Assembly: GCA_021904315.1 (NCBI GenBank)
Contig: CM038910.1
Location: 9,300,001 to 9,364,000, forward strand
DNA from: Sphagnum magellanicum
Taxonomy: Eukaryota; Streptophyta; Sphagnopsida; Sphagnales; Sphagnaceae
DNA length: 64,000 nucleotides
Direction of reading: 5' to 3'
Notes under the pieces: generated by a model
Database searches by the model: none
Seen by the model: the letters and a program-made list of their open reading frames with translations, nothing else
What the model was told of the DNA's origin: nothing
Program-made: the position numbers and the translations under genes
In this document: positions 37,211 through 48,179 of the stretch, piece by piece
How the letters are laid out: every line of letters begins with the position of its first letter
How positions within the stretch are numbered: the first letter of the stretch is position 1

Positions 37211-37448
37211 TATAGTTCACAATTTCAACTTTGCATTTATATTTCAAAAACTTATGTGTTTGACCTATGCTTGTTGTTTATTAAACTTGAAGACGTTTTT
37301 TATGATGACTACAACATTACCTTGTTGCACAAAATATGTGAGGTGCAATTTTCTTATGATGAATTAAGGAATATTCTTGTTCAAGTCTTAAGACATTTGT
37401 TTAAAATCACGACAAATAATTGAGAGTAGATTATGCTATAACGAAAAA

Positions 37449-38249
37449 TGGAGGGACATCAGAGAGACACAGCTCAAACACGGGATCCAATAACCTCTCT
37501 CTTCCCTCGCATAACCCGACTGATCAAACACAATGACGCCTTATGACCACAACGCAACAATACAGACAGCCTTCCCTTGTCTCCAGGCTTGAGTTCACAA
37601 CCCAGCTACGGGAGCATTCCCTTGAGCTTTCTCACACTTGGCTCATACTAGCCTAACTCAAACCAAAAAGAACAAAAAAAATCAAGTACCAGCCTTCCTC
37701 GGCTTGTAATTCAGAGAAAACAATTCCGACAGCACAAGCACTGTCCTTCTACCACAGTCTCTATCCCCAGTCCTCTTCTTCCTAACTTTCCAAAAAATTA
37801 GCTTCCAAAAACCACAGAAGCTGGAGTTCGTTGGTCACTAATTACAGTGGAAGGAGAACGACCTTACTACCTTACTCTAGCTCCTGCCGATCTCTCTGCC
37901 TTAAAACCTTTACCCCCCTTTTCTTCAATTGGGCTCCCTTTTTTTTTTTTTTTTTTTTTGAATCCAGCTTCCTCCACAAGCTTCTTCCTCCTCATACCCG
38001 TCATCATCAGCCGTTCCTTCCATCCTCATCAATGAGGCGCCGCAGCTCCTCATAAAACGCGCCGTCATCTTCCAGCCTCTCCACTACCATGCATTCCATG
38101 CAGTTCTCCTTTCCCTCTCGCTCTCCTCAAGAGAAAATCCGCCGCCACTAATCAAGATCCTCGGCCATATTATCCAGATCAGGACATTCATGTTCACACC
38201 AACAGTTCATGCCTAAAGTCCTTGTCCGTCGACCTGTTGTTCGGTCACA
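37449..38249 (-). repeat. 3' LTR
   Basis: It begins TGGAGGGACATCAGAGAG and ends GTTCGGTCACA (plus strand). It is nearly identical to 40253-41045 apart from a longer T-run near 37940-37960 and scattered substitutions. The adjoining internal sequence on the minus strand ends in an A/G-rich tract (aaaagggagggg), the expected polypurine tract. Confidence 0.9.
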
Positions 38250-38341
38250 TATGTAACCCCTCCCTTTTTGAAAAAGCTAAGTCCCTCAGCTTAGTCTGGA
38301 GGAGCATAAAAGATTTGCAGATCCCTCCGAGACCTCTCCCA

Positions 38342-38920
38342 TTAACGCCCATCTGCATCTTGAACAATGCAGATTCGGTAACCTTCCTCAAAGTCGAAAT
38401 CACCCTCCCCGTCAGTGTGTCCAACAAACAGGTAAGGACCCTCCCAACTAGCACTGAGCACTCTTCGCTTACCTGGTTTACACATCTACACCCTCGAAAT
38501 CCCAGCCACTAAGCCTTCGAAGAGGTGTTTGCCTGCTCGATTGGCATATGTGCTCTTCTGCTTCTTCTGCGCTTGCTCCACATTGAACAACACATTCTCG
38601 TGAATGCTGGCGATCAGCTTGACCTTTTCCAGGAATCCTGCAGCTACCTCCTCCACAGTGGCAGAGTCGTCAATCTCGTCAGTGAGGGTATTCAGACAGT
38701 TGTCCACCCTGAGACGGGGCGTTCGACCAGTCAGAACCATGAACGGTGAAAACTTCGTGCTCGATTACACCCCGCATCGGTACCCAAATAACACCTTCGC
38801 CAAGTGTTCATCCCAGCAGCTCACATTGGCGGGATTAGCAGCCAGAACTGTAATACCATGTTTGAGCGTTTTGATCATTCGTTCAGCCATCCCATTGCAC
38901 TGGGGCCACCTCACTTGCTG
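38342..38920 (-). pseudogene. Integrase C-terminal half, broken
   Basis: The frame starts at the conserved PQCNGMAERMIKTLK around the catalytic Glu of the DDE core and continues through LFGYRCGV to FMVLTGRTPRL and GKHLFE. It ends with a GPY-type module (SWEGPYLFVGH). Two nonsense codons interrupt it: a TAA after YRCGV and a TAG after the GKHLFE region. The first two catalytic Asp residues and the zinc-binding domain are gone with the deletion. It cannot encode an active integrase. Confidence 0.8.
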
Positions 38921-39371
38921 CACCCACCAATTCCTCTATATCAGCAAAATTCCTAACAACGCATAATTTTCTGATTTCAGGCCTCAACCTGGCCAGAAAT
39001 CTTCTCCGTTGTTCGGCATCATCAATTTTGCCTTTCCGAAAGAATTTGTCCAACCGCTCGAAATATCTTTGAACCCTCTCCCTAGGTTCTTGTTTGATGG
39101 CATCGAGCTTGGCTTTGATGTCATCGTCGTCTACGTTCCCATACTTCAGCAAAATTGACGTCCTCAACTCAGACCAATCCGCCGGAGCTGGCTGCAGTCT
39201 TCTAAGTCGTTCTCGAGCTCGGCCTCTCAGATTGAGCTTCGCGATTTTGAACAATTTGTCCGCGTTGAGGTTTCGCACCTCTGCGGCCATGGTGAGCCTT
39301 TCAGCCCAGTCGTTGACGTCTTCATGCTCACGCCCCCAGAATAGCTCGTCCATGCCCTGTGGACTAGTCAT
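38915..39371 (-). CDS. gag: Retrotransposon gag (capsid) region, truncated
   Basis: The product starts MTSPQGMDELFWGREHEDV and is about 150 residues long before the junction. It shows the retrotrans_gag pattern: a W at the start of the domain, LxLxGxAxxxxRxL, W..L...IL..Y and RVQRYFERLDKFF. It would form the virus-like particle shell. It is cut at VGAASE and runs directly into integrase sequence in another frame, ending at a TGA at 38883. No zinc knuckle or protease follows. Confidence 0.8.
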
Positions 39372-39510
39372 TCTGCAGAAGCGTCAATGACACAGGATAA
39401 TTGCAAAATTATACACAGACTCAAGATCTGCAGAAAAAGAAAGAATGTAGAAAAATTAAAAATCACCAACTGTCTCTTTGCTGTAACTTGACCCTGACAC
39501 AGATGCCAAA

Positions 39511-40165
39511 CTACACTTCGAACTCCAATTGAACGCCTTCATGCACCGGCAACAATGGTTGAAAAGTAGAAGGGAAAGTCGAAAATCGTTGTTCGTCTGA
39601 CGACATTTGTTGGAATCGCCACCCCCCGGCCCTATTACGCCATACGCCCCAGCTGATGACGCGGGATTGATGGCCGATGTGCTCAATCCGAACTAGGCGA
39701 TCCCCTTCCGCAAACAGGTCTTCCACACCGGGCACATACAGTCTTATGAAATGATTCGGTGATATCTCGGATCTGGGTATCCAGACATCTCCTACTCTAG
39801 GTATGCTACTCTGTCTCTCTGCAAACTCGGGATTCACTCTACGCAAGGTAGGAAGTGAAATAGAAACTGGACTGGAGCTCTGAGGTGAGTGTCCATCCTC
39901 CGTCTCCATTAACAACCTTCAGCCACACCCTTGCCCTTGTGAAGTACCCACTGTGAGTTACCTCCACTACAATATCCCCTGCTCGTGCCTGATCAGGATC
40001 TCTGCCAACCAACCTGACCACTCCGAATCCTAATGCCCTCAGAATCACTGCTCCTCGATGAGGACTCTCTGGCACAGGGCTAAAATCAAACCTCCTAACT
40101 ATGTGACTTTCTCTGATCTCCTGCGCTAATCCTATAGGAATGTCTTCGTTGTCAGAGGAAGACAT
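39511..40165 (-). CDS. Two overlapping leader ORFs between PBS and gag
   Basis: ORF-a (40165-39839, 108 aa, starts MSSSDNEDIPIGLAQ) and ORF-b (39915-39511, 134 aa, starts MLMETEDGHSPQ) overlap by 77 bp in different frames. Both have beta-rich, Trp-containing segments (DIVVEVTHSG...GGWT and LVRIEHIGH...GGWRF) that look alike, suggesting two copies of one module or one protein with a frameshift. They match no retrotransposon protein I know, and most Ty3 elements have only gag at this place. Function unknown. Confidence 0.5.
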
Positions 40166-40236
40166 GTCCCTTAGTGTGTCATCTTCTGATAGAATGCACA
40201 GCTAATTGCAACCCACCACAGTCACATGACCGACAA

Positions 40237-40248
40237 GCTCTGATACCA
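40237..40248 (-). other. Primer-binding site (initiator tRNA-Met)
   Basis: The minus strand reads TGGTATCAGAGC four bases inside the 5' LTR end. This is the complement of the 3' end of plant initiator tRNA-Met and the commonest PBS of plant LTR retrotransposons. It fixes the element's orientation as minus. Confidence 0.92.
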
Positions 40249-40252
40249 AAAA

Positions 40253-41045
40253 TGGAGGGACATCAGAGAGACACAGCTCAAACACGGGATCCAACAACCT
40301 CTCTCCTCCCTCACATAACCCGACTGATCAAACACAATGACGCCTTATGACCACAACGCAACAATACAGACAGCCTTCCCTTGTCTCCAGGCTTGAGTTC
40401 ACAACCCAGCTACGGGAGCATTCCCTTGAGCTTTCTCACACTTGGCTCATACTGGCCTGACTCAGACCAAAAAGAACCAAAAAAATCAAGTACCAGCCTT
40501 CCTCGGCTTGTAATTCAGAGAAAACAATTCTGACAGCACAAGCACTGTCCTTCTACCACAGTCTCTATCCCCAGTCCTCTTCTTCCTAACTTTCCAAAAA
40601 ATTAGCTTCCAAAAACCACAGAAGCTGGAGTTCGTTGGTCACTAATTGCAGCGGAAGGAGAGCGACCTTACTACCTTACTCTAGCTCCTGCCGATCTCTT
40701 TGCCTGAAAACCTCTACCCCCTTTTTCTTCAATCGGGCTCCCCTTTTTTTTTTTTGAATCCAGCTTCCTCCACAAGCTTCTTCCTCCTCGTACCCGTCAT
40801 CATCAGCCGTTCCTTCCATCCTCATCAATGAGGCGCCGCAGCTCCTCATAAAACGCGCCGTCATCTTCCAACCTCTCCACTACCATGCATTCCATGCAGT
40901 TCTCCTTTCCCTCTCGCTCTCCTCAAGAGAAAATCCGCCGCCACTAATCAAGATCCTCGGCCATATTATCCAGATCAGGACATTAATGTTCACACCAACA
41001 GTTCATGCCTAAAGTCCTTGTCCGTCGACCTGTTGTTTGGTCACA
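40253..41045 (-). repeat. 5' LTR
   Basis: Near-identical copy of 37449-38249 with the same TG...CA ends. It has a shorter T-run (about 13, near 40744) than the other LTR. High similarity implies a fairly recent insertion; an accurate count needs alignment. Confidence 0.9.
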
Positions 41046-41084
41046 ATGCCATTTGTGTTGTTCTAATGGTCAATTGTCTTCAAG

Positions 41085-41760
41085 GAGTGGTCACTCTTTT
41101 GGTTTTAAGCATGTTAACTTATTGTTTAAAGCTTGATATGCCAAAATGTTTACATCACAAGCTAAAATTCACAAATAATAAGTCAAAATGCTTTAAAATA
41201 TTATAACCTTAGGCCACAAGCCAAAATAATTATAGAATAATCAAAAATGTTCAAGCCACAAGTAAAAATGCTTTGAACACAAACCAACATGCTTACGAAT
41301 ATTATAGTTCTTTAAGCCACAAGTCAAATGCTTAGACCATGACTTAATGCTTAAATATTATAGTTCCTTAAGCTACAAGCCAAAATGCTTAGAACACAAG
41401 CCAAAATATTTGGACCATAAATTAAAAGGCTTAAGAATATTATGATTCTTTGGGCCATGAACCAAAATGTTTAGACTACATACAAAAATGTTCATAACAC
41501 AAGTAATAAATGTTAAAGCACAAGCTAAAATGCTTAAACCACAAGTTGAAATACCTTGGACTATAAAAAATTTAAATATGAAAAGAGTTATTTAACAAGG
41601 ATGATTTTAAAAATATACCAAAGTGACTGATACCTTAAGCTAAGATGTTAAAAAAACATTTAACTTCAACCAAGATATCAAAGTTGATTCCAACCCTAAG
41701 CCAAAAACCTTTCACCACAAGGCAAAATGCTTAAGGTTGGAATCATGTTTGGCATTTTAA
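41085..41760 (+). repeat. Decayed tandem array, right part ('aagccaaaatgcttaaa' motif)
   Basis: Many variants of cacaagccaaaatgcttaaa recur at intervals of about 20 to 60 bp, with 'gaatattataattctttaag' spacers between some. It is the continuation of 36985-37210. Confidence 0.65.
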
Positions 41761-41769
41761 CTTAAGGTT

Positions 41770-43460
41770 TAGTTCAGGTCCTTTTTTTTCAAGGTTAGAT
41801 CATTGTCATTTCACTTTTAACATTAGTCCCATATTGAGATTATTGTATTCCCTTATAAGTTTGTTAAAGCTTGTATCTTTAGAGTTGTCACATTCATTAA
41901 GGTTGCCCATAGAATCACCAATGGTGACAAAACTTTCAACCTCAAATAGAGGACTTTGCATTTCTCAATGGAACTTCAAAGTATATTATGCTAATTTTGA
42001 TTTTTTGCCACATTATAAATCCAATGATGGCTAATTGATTAATTGTTATTTAGAGGAATGAATGTGATAAGGATTTTGGTGTTTGGTATGTCAAATGCAA
42101 AGTTTTTGATGGTTGTTTACAAGTATGGTGGGCTTCAAATGTAACAATTGGTTTGTTTTTCTCCTTATGTTTTCATTTGGTTTTGTCTTATAGTATAGCA
42201 ATTTTTTAATTAAATTTTAAGTGTATTTGAGAAATTAATTTGGAAACTTTATAGATGCCTTTTGTGTTCATCACTTCTTGCACATAGTTATCATGTTCTT
42301 ATGCAATGTACAAGCTCTACATTGTATGAAAAATGTATATTAAGATATGTACCATTAGTTTTGTAAAACTAATGTATTGTGTGAGTGTTTCTAGATTCTT
42401 TTACATTTCAAGGATTTCAATATTTATGTTTTTGAATATGAAAAGTTGATAAAATGTTCCAAGAATTTTTTTGAAATTGTAAGTCATAATATCACTTGTA
42501 GATGAATAAGAACATTTTAGTAATAAAATGATTTAAAATTCTTTCTTTTGTATTGTGGAAAATGTATGAAATGTTTGTGTAGACCATGGAACATGGAAGT
42601 GTGGACCTTGTGGAATATGTGCACACAATGTGAAAGGAAAAGGTTCCCCTAAAGTACATAGTTACATCACTTGGAGTAATGCACCCATGATAATTGAACC
42701 AATGGGAGAAAAATGTATTAGGACAAAATTTTAATGTTCACCTTCTTCTTGCAGAAGAGGAATTATATTCCATCATGAAGAGTCTACTTCCAATGGATTT
42801 GAATGGAATCAATTAGAGAATAAGACATGTACAAAGAAGTTTGGCAAAACATAATTACAAAATTTTTAGACATAATGTTGTAGCTACTTTAAAAATCATT
42901 TCAACACACCATTATGACCAACCAAAAAGAAGAAGGTAACTGAAGGATTCCAATACAATGTCACGCAAGCCATGGCTTTGTGGCACATAGATTGTATAAT
43001 CCTACCCATTTCCATGTGAATTGTCATGTTTTATGTCATATTGTACATTGCATTAATACAAATTTAATCTTTGTTGGAATGTGCAATATATTCACACCAA
43101 TCCACTTGAATTTCTTAACCATGTAATTGTTTGTCAAAACATAATTCCTAAACACATGATTGTGGTTTATGATGTAGCCTATGACAAATTGGTCATGTAT
43201 GGCTTTCACAAACATGGAGGGATTGATGGAGCTTCACATTATGTATTATGAGCAAAGGTAGCATTAAACCCAAAAAAAAAAGAAACAAATTTTGAAGGTT
43301 ATGTTTTTGTTGTGCAAAAGTTTGGTCCTCCTTTGTGAATTAGGTTAGACTTTGCTATTGAACACATTCTTATCAAAGATCACATCGAAGTTGCAAGGGT
43401 TGGGATAAGAAACCTTTGCATTATCAGTTCATTTACAAAAAATCAAGTATTATATTTTAA
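41770..43460. other. AT-rich intergenic DNA
   Basis: No gene, RNA or mobile-element end is supported. Confidence 0.5.
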
Positions 43461-43462
43461 TA

Positions 43463-44029
43463 CTAGTGTGAACCCCGTGCATAATGCACGGATATAATTT
43501 TTATTTCACAAAAAAGTTTCGAATTTTTACTGAAAACTCACATTTTACATTCAAAAACCACCCTTTAAAATTTTCCTCTGAAAATTGCAAAGTAACAAAA
43601 ATTGGTCACAAGACAAATCACTAAGGGTAAGGTAGAGGTGCCAAAAATCAAATGAGGGCCATGTGGTAATAAGAGCATCTCCATCAACGCTCAGTAGGTG
43701 ACCTTGCACTGGAAATCTTGGATGTTGTTCATTAGTCAAATCCAGTGAATCCACGGGGAGACTGCTAGTACCCTCAAATAATCGACAGCTTTGAGAGCCA
43801 TGGAGGAGCCCTGGAACAATCTAATAAACAAAATCAAAACGTATTTATTGATTACTCCCTGTTTCTCATTGGCTAGATGGTTTGATTGGTCCAAGTGGGC
43901 TGCTATTAGCAGTCTCCCACCTACTTGCAGTTTCAATTATATGGGTGGGGTTGAAAAAAAAGTTAGTAACTAACACATCCCGTCCGGAGTCACTGTCACA
44001 GATAGACAGACAGACCAAGTGAATTAATA
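43463..44029 (-). mobile_element. Helitron-like element A
   Basis: On the minus strand the right-hand part carries AATTCACTTGGTCTGTCTGTC and GTGACAGTGACTCCGG, matching the 5' parts of the other two elements. The left end has the hairpin CCGTGCATTATGCACGG, then GGTTCACACTAG and host T. Element B lies directly against its 5' end, so the original TC terminus is not seen. No coding sequence. Confidence 0.6.
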
Positions 44030-44449
44030 CTAGTGTGAACCTCGTGCATAATGCACAGGTGTGTTATTTCAACAATGTTTGGCTGATGTTTTTGGTTTTT
44101 AAAAAATACTTTTCTTTTCAAACAACTATTGGTCCCCCCCCCCCCCGCCTTGGCGGTTCTTTATATTTTTCCAATTGCTGCTAAACACTGGTTTCCATCG
44201 GATCACGCTGGGCCAAAGTGATTCAGAACCCACCAGCACACCATCCATCCATTGGATGCTTGAACACTGGTTTCCATCGAATCACATTGGGCCAGAGTGA
44301 TTTAGCACCCACCGGCGCACCATCCATCCACTGGATGCCTAAACTTGTTGTGGATGAACCTGAACCTCTCTTGTGCCCAGCCTGCCCGTGCTAGCCCACC
44401 GTCACAGACTGACTGACAGACTAAGTGAATTTATATATATGATATAAGA
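44030..44449 (-). mobile_element. Helitron-like element B
   Basis: On the minus strand it starts TCTTATATCATATATATAAA after an A, continues AATTCACTTAGTCTGTCAG and GTCTGTGACGG, and ends with the hairpin TGTGCATTATGCAC, then GAGGTTCACACTAG and T. It is 420 bp long. It contains a two-copy internal repeat (44182-44340) and a C13 run (44134-44146). It sits head-to-tail with element A, as tandem Helitron insertions often do. Confidence 0.65.
44182..44340 (+). repeat. Two-copy 80-bp tandem repeat inside Helitron-like element B
   Basis: Two consecutive units begin aacactggtttccatcg and contain atcac-gggcca-agtgatt, acccacc-gc-caccatccat and ccattggatgc. Differences are single substitutions. Confidence 0.8.
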
Positions 44450-47400
44450 TATGGGTTTCAATATGGAATTAAAAAAAAACAATTCACATGATATCCTATC
44501 ACCCACCAAAGTGTAAAGTGACTACCATGTTAGATTTTGATTAAAAATCTCACATGTGTGACATGGAATATGTGGGTAGAGGATAGAACACTTGTGGAGA
44601 TACCTATGGGGGAAATTTATGTTCTCTTACAATAATTGTTCTAAGGCTATGGAAGAGGTTGGAGTCTTGGACATAGATGATCTTTTCATGAAATAATCAT
44701 TCATTACATTGTTCTTACCTATATTATAAGATGTGGTAAATGAGTATGTGGGGCTTGGGCTTTGGAATCTTCATAAGGTGAAGACGATAAACAAAAATGG
44801 ACACAAAAAAAAGCCATGTTCATGTTAAATGTTTTCAAGAATATGAACGATTGAAAGAGTATGTTTTTGAAACCATTTGTACTTGTTTGAAGGCTTAAGG
44901 TCACTAATGCAATTCATTGGATGGTAATTGGCTATTGAATTTTTTGTAATTTTTACAATTTAAAAACTAATGGTAGTTTTATAATAATTGATTGCCATGT
45001 AAGAAAATGGTTATAGGGAAAAAGGGGAACATGGGTGAAGTCATGGTAACACTTACCATGTAGCAAGTATAACTAGTGTTTGATGTTCATGTTATTGAAA
45101 ATATAATTTAATTTCATGTTGAAATTGTAAGATTTACTTATATGATAACATTCATAATATATCATAAGAACTTGTGAATAAATTTGAAATTAATCAAATG
45201 AATAAAAATATGAAAAACCATTAATAAAAAAATATAACTAATGCTTTTAAGCAATAAAATGACATTTTTAATAACTTTAATTTTTTTTTGAAATGACAAA
45301 ATTTGACAAATTTTTAATGCAAGGCTTATCAAAGTACTATAAAGAAAATTATCATGATTTTTAGAGATTTGTTCAAAAGCTTTTTCAAGAATATTCCAAG
45401 ACTATTCCAAGAATATTTCCCCAAAAGTAGTCACAAAAACAATCAAAAAGTAAGCAGGTATGGTTCATGTTATCCCGTTTGCACGCACATGCTAAATCAT
45501 GTAAAAATTGGGTGAAATGGGGTCTAATATATCATAAATCATGAATGTGCAAAAAATTATTTGATATTTTTGATGATTTGTTTGATGTACTTTTCATTTG
45601 TTATTGATACGTAATTGCAAAAAGCTTCCCACTACATGAATTTCCATTTTAAGATTACATTTTTTTTAATAATATGATTTTTAACAACAATATAATGGAA
45701 TTTAACATTGCAAAACATGAAGGTGGGGAAAAAATCATTAAATTATTTTAAATGTATAATAAGTATTCACACATCCTGTAATACTTAATGGTTTATATTA
45801 GATTGATACAACATTTCTTGTAGATGGATAGGTCACATTCATGATGAACATAATGATGCAATACCCATGGACATTGGTGTTCATGATAGGGGTCCAATTG
45901 GCCACCAAGAATGGAGGGACATTGGGTGTATTTGAAATGAAATGGAGAGGACAAAAGTTCCTCCTCTTCATAGGGATCTTGAAATTGTTAGCAATAGGAA
46001 AAAAATAGGGAAGGAAGGGAGGAATGTTGTGGAATGGTACTTGTTACATTATTTCCTCTTAGATTATTGTCACATCGCAACAAAATACCACATACATTTC
46101 CAACAAATATAAATTTGGAAAGTGCACACAACCAACAAGCATGGAGGCATATTGGATTTTAATGGAGCAAATAAATATCCATTACATATTCCAATTATTA
46201 TTATTGTCTGAAATTATGTAAAATTGAAATTAAAATTCAATGTGGGATTAATTGGTGTATTTGCAAGTACAAAATTTTAGAATTGATGGAAATTGATGTA
46301 AATTTCAGAACAAAATAGATTCCATAAAAACACGGTTTTCAATAGGATAGTGTAAAATTTTCAAGTTGTAATACCTTAATCAAGTAAGCATGGACATTTG
46401 ATTTAAGGATTCTAGAACTTTTGTTTTAGCTCATAATGTGACAATTTCTTATGTTTGGAAAAAAATGTGACAACAAATATTACGTTTAACTACATTGCAA
46501 TAATTAGGACTTCAAATTTCATAAAAGATCAAGATTTATGGACATGGCATGTGGAAAAACAAGTAACTTGGAAATGGTAATTGAGATTGAAAGGTTCACA
46601 ACAATGCTATAATTTTGCATGGCCAAATGCTAAGAATAATACAAACAAACAATGGATGTATATAATCAATTCAAACCCAATTTACTTTTGTTGCATTTTG
46701 ATTCATTGCCATCTTTGCCATGTTTTGAAATTGTATAATTGACAAATCATAAATCTTTTTAACATATTACACATTATAACCCTTAAATGATTGTTCCACA
46801 TGATTCCAAACAAATATTTTTATATGTTCATTATTACGACACTAGCATTAAAGGTGAAAATTCATGCAATCGTGGAAACTAGACTTGTCAACCCATTTAT
46901 CATAAATTAAAGCATATATGTGCAAGAATTGTAAACAATCTTTAGCTCTTTTTTATCTTGAGGGTTAAGGTCTCACTTTTTCATTTGAAAGGTTGTTGAT
47001 GTTGTGGTCTACTTTTGAAAATTTGACATTAGCAACTAAAATAGGCTAAGATTATGGTGGAAATTTTTTATTATTACAAACATTAATTTTTTATAAACGT
47101 CAAGACTTCAACAAAGATATGTGAGGGATTTGTCATCCATCAATGCTAGCAACAAATTATATTTCATAGGTGTATGTGAAGGAATTCATACATAATTTTG
47201 CAAGGCTTCCTTATGACTCCTTATTGCATATTTCATTTACTATCATATGCCTTTGTAGAAAATGGCTCAAAAAAAAGGCCTAAGTTTATTTCTTGGGGGA
47301 GACACTAGTAAAAAAAAGTAAAAAATATGCGAGTAAAAATATAGGGTGCAATATATTGGTTGTTGGGTAAAAATTATAAGTTAATTAGTTAAGAAATAAA

Positions 47401-47610
47401 GTACATTTTATTCTAATAATCAATTTAATTATAATATAAGGTATGTAATAATTTAAAATAATGGATTATAATTAACATAAGGTGGCTTTAATGTGTATAT
47501 ATTAGATAATTAGATAATAATAGGGTGATAGAAAATAGGTTGAACAATTATTTAATACCCCCTTTCAATATGGTTCTTTGATGCACGTAAATCCCAAATT
47601 TTACACTAAG
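44450..47610. other. AT-rich intergenic DNA
   Basis: No gene is supported. The frames are short and interrupted. Apart from A/T runs, no structure stands out. Confidence 0.5.
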
Positions 47611-47617
47611 TGTCCCG

Positions 47618-47648
<31 letters not shown>
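47618..47648 (+). repeat. 31-base poly-C run
   Basis: An uninterrupted C run follows tgtcccg in otherwise AT-rich DNA. The exact length is likely to be polymorphic or affected by sequencing. Confidence 0.9.
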
Positions 47649-48179
47649 ATATTTATCTATAAGCCCATCCCAAAAACATGCTCAAATTTCATATTAAACC
47701 ATCATTAAATGCACTAATGACTACAATGTGATTACATGTTCTAAAGATGCAATGGGACCCAAAACAACTAGCTGGTTAACCAACATTTGAATGGGAAAAT
47801 AATCCTCCTAAAAACATTAAACAACTCTAAACAACATTTAAATGGAACAAAAACAATACTGTTGAATTTGTAATATTTGTGAAATGGATTATGAAAGGAT
47901 TTTAAAAAAAAATGTATATAGATAAGACCATTTAAAATACACATATGTTGTAATGTTGTATTATCGTTTTAAAATATCATTACTCATGTGGGCCTTTTTT
48001 GGGCCTTGAATGATTTTGGTCAAATACACATTTCAAGGTCATAACAAAAAAAAAAACCACTTTTAGACAAAGTAAAACTTTAATGGAAAACATTAAAAGT
48101 CAAAAATGAATTTTCAAAGTTCAAAAATTTTAAAAATGGAAGTAATATTCCACTACATGTACACAAAAAGAAATTGCAT

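Larger units (their letters stand above)
37449..41045 (-). mobile_element. Internally deleted Ty3/gypsy-type LTR retrotransposon
   Basis: It has two LTRs of about 800 bp (37449-38249 and 40253-41045) in direct orientation with TG...CA ends and very high similarity. It has a PBS next to the right LTR, a polypurine tract next to the left LTR, a gag-type ORF and the C-terminal half of an integrase, all on the minus strand. Protease, reverse transcriptase, RNase H and the N-terminal part of integrase are missing. No matching target-site duplication was found (aaaaa on the left, atgcc on the right), which suggests rearrangement or inter-element recombination. Confidence 0.9.

Noticed and set aside
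37831..38055. Open frames with poly-Phe in the left LTR
   Set aside because: They derive from the T-run of the LTR, and equivalent frames in the other LTR differ.
36985..41760. CRISPR-like array
   Set aside because: The repeats are degenerate with irregular spacing and lie in a plant nuclear context; it is an ordinary decayed tandem array split by a retrotransposon.
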